Origin: Euonymus europaeus
Taxonomy: Eukaryota > Streptophyta > Magnoliopsida > Celastrales > Celastraceae
Reading direction: 5' to 3'
Length of the DNA: 64,000 nt
Assembly: GCA_963580455.1 (NCBI GenBank)
Contig: OY756962.1
Location: forward strand, 14,092,001-14,156,000
The notes below the pieces were generated by a model. That model saw only the letters and a list, made by a program, of their open reading frames with translations, did no database searches and was not told where the DNA came from. The position numbers and the translations under genes are program-made. Positions 27,501-39,198 of the stretch are shown here, piece by piece (within the stretch, counting starts at the first letter, position 1; each line of letters opens with the position of its first letter).

Positions 27501-30429
27501 TCGGGATACACTTTTTATTGTTCTTCTATGTTAAATTTTACGAGTATAAGCTTCCTAGATTATTTCGATGCCAAAACACCAACATTTTATCACAAATGGA
27601 CAAAACCGTTAAAAGCTCCTACATAGTGAGAGTTGAGCAACTTCGGACCAACAAAGTTGCTCGGGATACACTTTTTATTGTTCTTCTATGTCAAATTTTA
27701 CGAGTATATGCCTCCTAGATTATTTCGATGCTAAAACACCATCTTTCTATGACAAATGGACAAAACCGCTAAAAGCTCCTATATAGAGAGAGTTGAGCAA
27801 CTTCGGACCAACAAAGTTGCTCGGGATACACTTTTTATTGTTCTTCTTTGTCAAATTTTACGAGTATAAGCTCCCTAGATTATTTCGATGCCAAAACACC
27901 ATCTTTCTATGACAAATGGAGAAAACCGTTAAAAGCCCCTCCATAGAGAGAGTTGAGCAACTTCGGACCATCAAAGTTTCTCGGTGTACACTTTTTATTG
28001 TTCTTCTATGTCAAATTTTACGCATATTAGCTTCCAAGATTATTTCGATTCCAAATCACCAACTTTCTATGAGAAATGGACAAAATCGTTAAAAGCTCCT
28101 CCATAGAGAGAGTTGAGCAATTTCGAACCGTCAAAGTTGCTCGGTGTGCACTTTTTATTGTTCTTCTATGAGAAATTTTATGAGTATAAGCTTCCTAGAT
28201 TATTTCGATTCCAAAAAATGAACTTTTTACGACAAATGGACAAAACCGTTAAAAGCTCCTCCATAGAGAGAGTTGAGCAACTTCGGACCAACAAAGTTGC
28301 TCGGGATACACTTTTTATTGTTCTTCTATGTCAAATTTTACGAGTATAAGCTTCCAAGATTATTTCGATGCCCAAACACCAACTTTTTATCACAAATGGT
28401 CAAAACCGTTAAAAGCCCTTCCATAGAGAGTTGAGCAACTTTGGACCAACAAAGTTGCTCGGGATACACTTTTTATTGTTCTTCTTTGTCAAATTTTACG
28501 AGTATAAGCTTCCTAGATTATTTCGATGCTAAAACACCATCTTTCTATGACAAATGGACAAAACCGTTAAAAGCTCCTCCATAGAGAGAGTTGAGCAAGT
28601 TCGGACCATCAAAGTTGCTCGGTGTACACTTTTTATTGTTCTTCTATGTCAAATTTTACGAGTATAAGCTTCCTAGATTATTTCGATGCTAAAACACCAT
28701 CTTTCCATGACAAATGGATAAAACCGTTAAAAGCTCCTCCATAGAGAGAGTTGAGCAACTTCGAACCATCAAAGTTGCTCGATGTACACTTTTTATTGTT
28801 CTTCTATGTCAAATTTTACGAGTATAAGCTTCCTAGATTATTTCGATGCCAAAACACCATCTTTCTATGACAAATGGACAAAACCGTTAAAAGACCCTCC
28901 ATAGAGAGAGTTGAGCAACTTCGGACCATCAAAGTTCCTCGGGATACACTTTTTATTGTTCTTCTTTGTCAAATTTTACGAGTAGACGCTTCCTAGATTA
29001 TTTCTATGCTAAAACACCATCTTTCTATGACAAATGGACAAAACCGTTAAAAGCCTCTCCATAGAGAGAGATGAGCAACTTCGGACCAACAAAGTTGCTC
29101 GGTGTACACTTTTTAATGTTATTCTATGTCAAATTTTATGAGTATAAGCTCCCAATATTATTTCGATTCCAAATCACCAACGTTCTATGAGAAATGACAA
29201 AATCGTTAAAAGCTCTTGCATAGAGAGAGTGGAGCAACTTCGAACCATCAAAGTTGCTCGATGTACGCTTTTTATTTTTCTTCTATGTCAAATTTTACGA
29301 GCATAAGCTTCCAAGATTATTTCGATGCCAAAACACCAACTTTTTATCACAAATGGACAAAACCGTTAAAAGCTCCTACATAGAGAGAGTTGAGCAACTT
29401 CGAACCGTCAAAGTTGCTCGGTGTGCACTTTTTATTGTTCTTCTATGAGAAATTTTATGAGTATAAGCTTCCTAGATTATTTCGATGCCAAAAAATGAAC
29501 TTTTTACGACAAATGGACAAAGCCGTTAAAAGCTCCTACATAGAGAGAGTTGAGAAACTTCGGACCAACAAAGTTGCTCGGGATACACTTTTTATTGTTC
29601 TTCTATGTTAAATTTTACGAGTACAAGCTTCCTAGATTATTTCGATGCCAAAACACCAACATTTTATCACAAATGGACAAAACCGTTAAAAGCTCCTACA
29701 TAGAGAGAGTTGAGCAACTTCGGACAAACGAAGTTGCTCGGGATACAATATTTATTGCTCTTCTTTGTCAAATTTTACGAGTATAGGCTTCCTAGATATT
29801 TTCGATGCTAAAACATCATCTTTCTATGACAAATGGACAAAATCGTTAAAAGCCCCTCCATAGAGAGAGTTGAACAACTTCGGACCATCAATGTTGCTCG
29901 GTGTACACTTTTTATTGTTCTTCTATGTCAAATTTTACGAGTATAAGATTCCAAGATTATTTCCATTCCAAAACACCAACTTTTTATCACAAATGGACAA
30001 AACCGTTAAAAGCTCCTACATAGAGAGAGTTGTGCAACTTCGGACCATCAAAGTTGCCCGGTGTACACTTTTATTATTATTCTATGTCAAATTTTATGAG
30101 TATAAGCTTCCAATATTATTTCGATTCCAAATCACCAACTTTCTATGAGAAATGGACAAAATCGTTAAAAGCTCGTTCATAGAGAGAGTTGAGCAATTTC
30201 GGACCAACAAAGTTGCTCGGGATACACTTTTTATTGTTCTTTTATGTCAAATTTTACGAGTATAATCTTCCAAGATTATTTCGATGCCAAAACACCAACT
30301 TTTTATCACAAATGGACAAAACCGTTAAAAGCTCCTCCATAGAGAGAGTTGAGCAATTTCGGACCAACAAAGTTGCTCGGGATACACTTTTTATTGTTCT
30401 TTTATGTCAAATTTTACGAGTATAAGCTT
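24516..30429 (+). repeat. 5914-bp higher-order unit, copy B
   Basis: This is a tandem copy of the preceding unit at offset 5594, which becomes 5914 after an extra 320 bp near 27.2-27.8 kb. In the stretches I compared I noticed only two substitutions (22440 T against 28354 C, and 23710 T against 29624 C). The duplication must be very recent, or else is an assembly artefact. The same indel-bearing monomers recur at the expected places. The right edge is ambiguous by about 17 bp because both sides continue with the same bases. Confidence 0.93.
27159..27798 (+). repeat. 320-bp two-monomer duplication inside copy B
   Basis: Positions 27159-27478 and 27479-27798 are adjacent copies, both containing GAGTATATGCCTCC and CCGCTAAAAG. 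The corresponding part of copy A (from about 21565) has one copy only. Because it is private to copy B, it arose after the 5.6-kb duplication, which gives an order of events. Confidence 0.9.
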
Positions 30430-32322
30430 CCTAGATTATTTCGATGCTAAAACACCATCTTTATATGACAAATGGACAAAACCGTTAAAAGCTCCTCCAT
30501 AGAGAGAGTTGAGCAATTTCAGACCAACAAAGTTGCTCGGGATACACTTTTTATTGTTCTTTTATGTCAAATTTTACGAGTATAAGCTTCCTAGATTATT
30601 TCGATGCTAAAACACCATCTTTATATGACAAATGGACAAAACCGTTAAAAGCTCCTCCATAGAGAGAGTTGAGCAACTTCGGACCATCAAAGTTGCTCGG
30701 TGTACACTTTTTATTGTTATTCTATGTCAAATTTTACGAGTATAAGCTTCCTTGATTATTTCTATGCTAAAACACCATTTTTCTATGACAAATGGACAAA
30801 ACCGTTAAAAGCCTCTCCATAGAGAGAGTTGAGCAACTTCGGACCATCAAAGTTGCTCGGTGTACACTTTTTATTATTATTCTATGTCAAATTTTATGAG
30901 TATAAGCTTTCAATATTATTTCGATTCCAAATCACCAACTTTCTATGAGAAATGGACAAAATCGTTAAAAGCTCCTCCATAGAGAGAGTGGAGCAACTTC
31001 GAACCATCAAAGTTGCTCGATGTACACTTTTTATTTTTCTTCTATGATAAATTTTACGAGCATAAGCTTCCAAGATTATTTCGATGCCAAAACACCGACT
31101 TTTTATCACAAATGGACAAAACCGTTAAAAGCTCCTACCTCGAGAGAGTTGAGCAATTTCGGACCAACAAAGTCGCTCGGGATACACTTTTTATTGTTCT
31201 TCTTTGTCAAATTTTACGAGTATAAGCTTCCTAGATTATTTCGATGCTAAAACACCATCTTTCTATGACAAATGGACAAAACCATTAAAAGCCCCTCCAT
31301 AGAGAGAGTTGAGCAACTTCGGACCATCAAAGTTTCTCGGTGTACACTTTTTATTGTTCTTCTATGTCAAATTTTACGAGTATAAGCTTCCTAGATTATT
31401 TCGATGCTAAAACACCATCTTTATATGACAAATGGACAAAACCGTTAAAAGCTCCTCCATAGAGAGAGTTGAGCAATTTCGGACCAACAAAGTTGCTCGG
31501 GATACACTTTTTATTGTTCTTTTATGTCAAATTTTACGAGTATAAGCTTCCTAGATTATTTCGATGCTAAAACACCATCTTTATATGACAAATGGACAAA
31601 ACCGTTAAAAGCTCCTCCATAGAGAGAGTTGAGCAACTTCGGACCATCAAAGTTGCTCGGTGTACACTTTTTATTGTTATTCTATGTCAAATTTTACGAG
31701 TATAAGCTTCCTTGATTATTTCTATGCTAAAACACCATCTTTCTATGACAAATGGACAAAACCGTTAAAAGCATCTCCATAGAGAGAGTTGAGCAACTTC
31801 GGACCATCAAAGTTGCTCGGTGTACACTTTTTATTATTATTCTATGTCAAATTTTATGAGTATAAGCTTCCAATATTATTTCGATTCCAAATCACCAACT
31901 TTCTATGAGAAATGGACAAAATCGTTAAAAGCTCCTCCATAGAGAGTGTGGAGCAACTTCGAACCATCAAAGTTGCTCGATGTACACTTTTTATTTTTCT
32001 TCTATGATAAATTTTACGAGCATAAGCTTCCAAGATTATTTCGATGCCAAAACACCGACTTTTTATCACAAATGGACAAAACCGTTAAAAGCTCCTCCCT
32101 CGAGAGAGTTGAGCAATTTCGGACCAACAAAGTCGCTCGGGATACACTTTTTATTGTTCTTCTTTGTCAAATTTTACGAGTATAAGCTTCCTAGATTATT
32201 TCGATGCTAAAACACCATCTTTCTATGACAAATGGACAAAACCATTAAAAGCCCCTCCATAGAGAGAGTTGAGCAACTTCGGACCATCAAAGTTTCTCGG
32301 TCTACACTTTTTATTGTTCTTC
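30403..32322 (+). repeat. 960-bp (six-monomer) tandem duplication
   Basis: Copies 30403-31362 and 31363-32322 are six monomers each. Both contain TTATATGAC monomers, a CCTTGATTATTTCTATG monomer, a CCAATATTATTTCG or CAATATT monomer, and a monomer with GATAAATTTTACGAGCATAAG. Several substitutions separate them (for example TTTCAGACC near 30529 against TTTCGGACC, and CTACCTCGAG against CTCCCTCGAG), so this duplication is older than the 5.6-kb one. Confidence 0.88.
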
Positions 32323-34992
32323 TATGTCAAATTTTACGCGTATAAGCTTCCAAGATTATTTCGATTCCAAATCACCAACTTTTTATGAGAAATGGACAAA
32401 ACCGTTAAAAGCTCCTCCATAGAGAGAGTTGAGCAACTTCGAACCGTCAAAGTTGCTCGGTGTGCACTTTTTATTGTTCTTCTATGAGAAATTTTATGAG
32501 TATATGCTTCCTAGATTATTTCGATGCCAAAAAATGAACTTTTTACGACAAATGGACAAAGCCGTTAAAAGCTCCTACATAGAGAGAGTTGAGAAACTTC
32601 GGACCAACAAAGTTGCTCGGGATACACTTTTTATTGTTCTTCTGTGTTAAATTTTACGAGTATAAGCTTCCTAGATTATTTCGATGCCAAAACACCAACA
32701 TTTTATCACAAATGGACAAAACCGTTAAAAGCTCCTACATAGAGAGAGTTGAGCAACTTCGGACAAACGAAGTTGCTCGGGATACACTTTTTATTGCTCT
32801 TCTTTGTCAAATTTTACGAGTATAGGCTTCCTAGATATTTTCGATGCTAAAACACCATCTTTCTATGACGAATGGACAAAATCGTTAAAAGCCCCTCCAT
32901 AGAGAGAGTTGAACAACTTCGGACCATCAATGTTGCTCCGTGTACACTTTTTATTGTTCTTCTATGTCAAATTTTACGAGTATAAGCTTCCAAGATTATT
33001 TCCATTCCAAAACACCAACTTTTTATCACAAATGGACAAAACCGTTAAAAGCTCCTACATAGAGAGAGTTGAGCAACTTCGGACCAACAAAGTTCCTCGG
33101 GATACACTTTTTATTGTTCTTCTTTGTCAAATTTTACGAGTAGAAGCTTCCTAGATTATTTCTATGCCAAAACACCATCTTTCTATGACAAATGGACAAA
33201 ACCGTTAAAAGCCTCTCCATAGAGAGAGTTGAGCAACTTCGGACCATCAAAGTTGCTCGGTGTACACTTTTTATTATTATTCTATGTCAAATTTTGTGAG
33301 TATAAGCTTCCAATATTATTTCGATTCCAAATCACCAACTTTCTATGAGAAATGGACAAAACCGTTAAAAGCTCCTCCATAGAGAGAGTGGAGCAACTTC
33401 GAACCATCAAAGTTGCTCGATGTACACTTTTTATTTTTCTTCTATGTCAAATTTTATGAGCATAAGCTTCCAAGATTATTTCGATGCCAAAACACCAACT
33501 TTTTATCACAAATGGAGAAAACCGTTAAAAGCTCCTCCCTAGAGAGAGTTGAGCAATTTCGGACCAACAAAGTCGCTCGGGATACACTTTTTATTGTTCT
33601 TCTTTGTCAAATTTTACGAGTATAAGCTTCCTAGATTATTTCGATGCTAAAACACCATCTTTCTATGACAAATGGACAAAACCGTTAAAAGCCCCTCCAT
33701 AGAGAGAGTTGAGCAACTTCGAACCGTCAAAGTTTCTCGGTGTGCACTTTTTATTGTTCTTCTATGTGAAATTTTATGAGTGTAAGCTTCCAAGATTATT
33801 TCGATGCCAAAAAATGAACTTTTTACGACAAATGGACAAAACCGTTAAAAGCTCCTCCACAGAGAGAGTTGAGCAACTTCGGACCAACAAAGTTGCTCGG
33901 GATACACTTTTTATTGTTCTTCTATGTCAAATTTTACGAGTATAAGCTTCCAAGATTATTTCGATGCCAAAACACCAACTTTTTATCACAAACGGACAAA
34001 ACCGTTAAAAGCCCTTCCATAGAGAGAGTTGAGCAACTTCGGACTATCAAAGTTGCTCGGTGTACACTTTTTATTATTCTTCTATCTCAAATTTTACGAG
34101 TATAAGCTTCGAAGATTATTTCGATGCCAAAACACCAACTTTTTATCACAAATGGTCAAAACCGTTAAAAGCCCTTCCATAGAGAGTTGAGCAACCTCGG
34201 ACCAACAAAGTTACTCGGGATACACTTTTTATTGTTCTTCTTTGTCAAATTTTACGAGTATAAGCTTCCTAGATTATTTCGATGCTAAAACACCATCTTT
34301 CTATGACAAATGGACAAAACCGTTAAAAGCCCCTCCATAGAGAGAGTTGAGCAACTTCGGACCATCAAAGTTTCTCGGTGTACACTTTTTATTGTTCTTC
34401 TATGTGAAATTTTATGAGTATAAGCTTCCAAGATTATTTCGATGCCAAAAAATGAACTTTTTACGACAAATCGACAAAACCGTTAAAAGCTCCTCCATAG
34501 AGAGAGTTGACCAACTTCGGACCAACAAAGTTGCTCGGGATACACTTTTTATTGTTCTTCTATGTCATATTTTACGAGTATCAGCTTCCTAGATTATTTC
34601 GATGCTAAAACACCATCTTTCTATGACAAATGGACAAAACCGTTAAAATATCCTCCATAGAGAGAGTTGAGCAACTTCAAACCATCAAAGTTGCTCGTTG
34701 TATACTTTTTATTGTTCTTCTATGTCAAATTTTACAAGTATAATTTTCAAAGATTATTTTGATTCCAAATCACCAACTTTCTATGAGAAATGGACAAAAC
34801 CGTTAAAAGCTCCTCCATAGGGAGTGTGGAGCAACTTCGAACCATCAAAGTTGTTCGATGTACACTTTTTACTGTCCTTCTATGTTAAATTTTATGAGAA
34901 TAAGCTTCTTAGATTATTTCGATGCCAAAACACCAACTTTTTATCACAAATGGACAAAACCGTTAAAAGCTCCTCCATAGAGAGAGTTGAGC
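32320..34992 (+). repeat. Dispersed block copy 1 (pairs with 50417-53250)
   Basis: This block matches 50417-53250 at an offset of 18097. The offset becomes 18258 after an additional 161-bp monomer in the distal copy. Matching landmarks are at 32429/50526, 32909/51006, 33413/51510, 33869/52127 and 34347/52605, and include the AG-run deletion near 34188/52440. The last 600 bp overlap the start of the 4804-bp unit. Confidence 0.87.
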
Positions 34993-37900
34993 AATTTCGG
35001 ACCAACAAAGTTGCTCGGGATACACTTTTTATTGTTCTTTTATGTCAAATTTTACGAGTATAAGCTTCCTAGATTATTTCGATGCTAAAACACCATCTTT
35101 ATATGACAAATGAACAAAACCGTTAAAAACTCCTCCATAGAGAGAGTTGAGCAATTTCGGACCAACAAAGTTGCTCGGGATACACTTTTTATTGTTCTTT
35201 TATGTCAAATTTTACGAGTATAAGCTTCCTAGATTATTTCGATGCTAAAACACCATCTTTATATGACAAATGGACAAAACCGTTAAAAGCTCCTCCATAG
35301 AGAGAGTTGAGCAACTTCGGACCATCAAAGTTGCTCGGTGTACACTTTTTATTGTTATTCTATGTCAAATTTTACGAGTATAAGCTTCCTTGATTATTTC
35401 TATGCTAAAACCCCATCTTTCTATGACAAATGGACAAAACCGTTAAAAGCCTCTCCATAGAGAGAGTTGAGCAACTTCGGACCATCAAAGTTGCTCGGTG
35501 TACACTTTTTATTATTATTCTATGTCAAATTTTATGAGTATAAGCTTCCAATATTATTTCGATTCCAAATCACCAACTTTTTATCACAAATGGACAAAAC
35601 CGTTAAAAGCTCCTCCATAGAGAGAGTTGAGCAATTTCGGACCAACAAAGTTGCTCGGGATACACTTTTTATTGTTCTTTTATGTCAAATTTTACGAGTA
35701 TAAGCTTCCTAGATTATTTCGATGCTAAAACACCATCTTTATATGACAAATGGACAAAACCGTTAAAAGCTCCTCCATAGAGAGAGTTGAGCAATTTCGG
35801 ACCAACAAAGTTGCTCGGGATACACTTTTTATTGTTCTTTTATGTCAAATTTTACGAGTATAAGCTTCCTAGATTATTTCGATGCTAAAACACCATCTTT
35901 CTATGACAAATGGACAAAACCGTTAAAAGCCCCTCCATAGAGAGAGTTGAGCAACTTCGGACCATCAAAGTTTCTCGGTGTACGCTTTTTATTGTTCTTC
36001 TATGTCAAATTTTACGCGTATAAGCTTCCAAGATTATTTCGATTCCAAATCACCAACTTTCTATGAGAAATGGACAAAACCGTTAAAAGCTCCTCCATAG
36101 AGAGAGTTGAGCAACTTCGAACCGTCAAAGTTTCTCGGTGTGCACTTTTTATTGTTCTTCTATGTGAAATTTTATGAGTATAAGCTTCCTAGATTATTTC
36201 GATGCCAAAAAATGAACTTTTTACGACAAATGGACAAAACCGTTAAAAGCTCCTCCACAGAGAGAGTTGAGCAACTTCGGACCAACAAAGTTGCTCGGGA
36301 TACACTTTTTATTGTTCTTTTATGTCAAATTTTATGAGTATAAGCTTCCTAGATTATTTCGATGCTAAAACACCATCTTTCTATGACAAATGGACAAAAC
36401 CGTTAAAAGCTCCTCCATAGAGAGAGTTGAGCAATTTCGGACCAACAAAGTTGCTCGGGATACACTTTTTATTGTTCTTTTATGTCAAATTTTACGAGTA
36501 TAAGCTTCCTAGATTATTTCGATGCTAAAACACCATCTTTATATGACAAATGGACAAAACCGTTAAAAGCTCCTCCATAGAAAGAGTTGAGCAACTTCGG
36601 ACCATCAAAGTTGCTCGGTGTACACTTTTTATTGTTATTCTATGTGAAATTTTACGAGTATAAGCTTCCTTGATTATTTCTATGCTGAAACACCATCTTT
36701 CTATGACAAATGGACAAAACCGTTAAAAGCCTCTCCATAGAGAGAGTTGAGCAACTTCGGACCATCAAAGTTGCTCGGTGTACACTTTTTATTAGTATTC
36801 TATGTCAAATTTTATGAGTATAAGCTTCCAATATTATTTCGATTCCAAATCACCAACTTTCTATGAGAAATGGACAAAATCGTTAAAAGCTCCTCCATAG
36901 AGAGAGTGGAGCAACTTCGAACCATCAAAGTTGCTCGATGTACACTTTTTATTTTTCTTCTATGATAAATTTTACGAGCATAAGCTTCCGAGATTATTTC
37001 GATGCCAAAGCACCAACTTTTTATCACAAATGGACAAAACCGTTAAAAGCTCCTCCCTAGATAGAGTTGAGCAATTTCGGACCAACAAAGTCGCTCGGGA
37101 TACACTTTTTATTGTTCTTCTTTGTCAAATTTTACGAGTATAAGCTTCCTAGATTATTTCGATGCTAAAACACCATCTTTCTATGACAAATGGACAAAAA
37201 CGTTAAAAGCCCCTCCATAGAGAGAGTTGAGCAACTTCGGACCATCAAAGTTTCTCGGTGTACACTTTTTATTGTTCTTCTATGTCAAATTTTACGAGTA
37301 TAATCTTCCAAGATTATTTCGATGCCAAAACACCAACTTTTTATCACAAATGGACAAAACCGTTAAAAGCTCCTCCATAGAGCGAATTGAGCAATTTCGG
37401 ACCAACAACGTTGCTCGGGATACACTTTTTATTGTTCTTTTATGTCAAATTTTACGAGTATAAGCTTCCCAGATTATTTCGATGCTAAAACACCATCTTT
37501 ATATGACAAATGGACAAAACCGTTAAAAGCTCCTCCATAGAGAGAGTTGAGCAATTTCGGACCAAAAAAGTTGCTCGGGATACACTTTTTATTGTTCTTT
37601 TATGTCAAATTTTACGAGTATAAGCTTCCTAGATTATTTCGATGCTAAAACACCATCTTTATATGACAAATGGACAAAACCGTTAAAAGCTCCTCCATAG
37701 AGAGAGTTGAGCAACTTCGGACCATCAAAGTTGCTCGGTGTACACTTTTTATTGTTATTCTATGTCAAATTTTACGAGTATAAGCTTCCTTGATTATTTC
37801 GATGCTAAAAACCATCTTTCCATGACAAATGGATAAAACCGTTAAAAGCTCCACCATAGAGAGAGTTGAGCAACTTCGAACCATCAAAGTTGCTCGATGT

Positions 37901-38423
37901 ACACTTTTTATTGTTCTTCTATGTCAAATTTTACGAGTATAAAGCTTCCTAGATTATTTCGATGCCAAAACACCATCTTTCTATGACAAATGGACAAAAC
38001 CGTTAAAAGCCCCTCCATAGAGAGATTGTTGAGCAACTTCGGACCATCAAAGTTGCTCGGTGTACACTTTTTATTATTCTTCTATGTCAAATTTTACGAG
38101 TATAATCTTCTAAGATTATTTCGATGCCAAAACACCAACTTTTTATCACAAATGGACAAAACCGTTAAAAGCTCCTCCATAGAGAGAGTTGAGCAATTTC
38201 GGACCAACAAAGTTGCTCGGGATACACTTTTTATTGTTCTTTTATGTCAAATTTTACGAGTATAAGCTTCCTAGATTATTTCGATGCTAAAACACCATCT
38301 TTATATGACAAATGGACAAAACCGTTAAAAGCTCCTCCATAGAGAGAGTTGAGCAATTTCGGACCAACAAAGTTGCTCGGGATACACTTTTTATTGTTCT
38401 TTTATGTCAAATTTTACGAGTAT

Positions 38424-38583
38424 AAGCTTCCTAGATTATTTCGATGCTAAAACACCATCTTTATATGACAAATGGACAAAACCGTTAAAAGCTCCTCCAT
38501 AGAGAGAGTTGAGCAACTTCGGACCATCAAAGTTGCTCGGTGTACACTTTTTATTGTTATTCTATGTCAAATTTTACGAGTAT
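38424..38583 (+). repeat. Representative 160-bp monomer (HindIII-phased)
   Basis: This copy runs from one AAGCTT to the next and is exactly 160 bp. Landmarks are AAGCTT at 38424, AACCGTTA at 38480, a purine-rich AG run just before the dyad, the dyad at 38511-38538, GTGTACAC at 38540-38547, and a T-rich pyrimidine stretch after that. Because AAGCTT is present in most monomers, HindIII digestion should give a 160-bp ladder. Monomers reading AAGCCT, AAGCTC or AATCTT lack the site and would give dimers and higher multimers. Related monomer classes differ mainly in the centre: CTAAAACACCATC, CCAAAACACCAAC, CCCAAATACCAAC, TTCCAAATCACCAAC and CCAAAAAATGAAC. Confidence 0.93.
38511..38538. repeat. 9-bp perfect dyad (inverted repeat) inside the monomer
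   Basis: GAGCAACTT at 38511-38519 is the exact reverse complement of AAGTTGCTC at 38530-38538, with a 10-nt loop (CGGACCATCA). The same dyad recurs once per monomer across the window, intact in many copies. Common variants are GAGCAATTT on the left arm (a T-G wobble if transcribed), GAGCAAGTT on the left arm, and AAGTTTCTC or AACTTGCTC on the right arm, each giving one mismatch. The loop varies in linked forms (CGGACCAACA, CGAACCATCA, CGAACCGTCA, CAAACCATCA). It could extrude as a short hairpin or cruciform, or be a site for a dimeric protein. Neither is shown by the sequence alone. Confidence 0.85.
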
Positions 38584-39198
38584 AAGCTTCCTTGATTATT
38601 TCTATGCTAAAACACCATCTTTCTATGACAAATGGACAAAACCGTTAAAAGCTCCTCCATAGAGAGAGTTGAGCAACTTCGGACCATCAAAGTTTCTCGG
38701 TGTACACTTTTTATTGTTATTCTATGTCAAATTTTACGAGTATGAGCTTCCTTGATTATTTCGATGCTAAAACACCATCTTTATATGACAAATGGACAAA
38801 ACCGTTAAAAGCTCCTCCATAGAGGGAGTTGAGCAACTTCGGACCATCAAAGTTGCTCGGTGTACACTTTTTATTGTTATTCTATGTCAAATTTTACGAG
38901 TATAAGCTTCCTTGATTATTTCGATGCTAAAAACCATCTTTCCACGACAAATGGATAAAACCGTTAAAAGCTCCTCCATAGAGAGAGTTGAGCAACTTCG
39001 AACCATCAAAGTTGCTCGATGTACACTTTTTATTGTTCTTCTATGTCAAATTTTACGAGTATAAAGCTTCCTAGATTATTTCGATGCCAAAACACCATCT
39101 TTCTATGACAAATGGACAAAACCGTTAAAAGCCCCTCCATAGAGAGATTGTTGAGCAACTTCGGACCATCAAAGTTGCTCGGTGTACACTTTTTATTA

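Larger units (their letters stand above)
34395..39198 (+). repeat. 4804-bp higher-order unit, copy A
   Basis: Thirty monomers plus four bases; the extra bases come from the length-variant monomers near 37.8-39.15 kb. Offset 4804 links 34824/39628, 35467/40271, 36107/40911, 36931/41735 and 37227/42031. A few substitutions separate the copies, for example TTTTGATTCC near 34757 against TTTCGATTCC near 39561. The right half contains one complete example of the 1122-bp HOR that is amplified further downstream. Confidence 0.92.

Noticed and set aside
38440..38460. CENP-B box-like sequence at TTTCGATGCTAAAACAC.
   Set aside because: TTCG is present, but the required A and the CGGG of the CENP-B core are missing at the expected positions in every monomer class examined.
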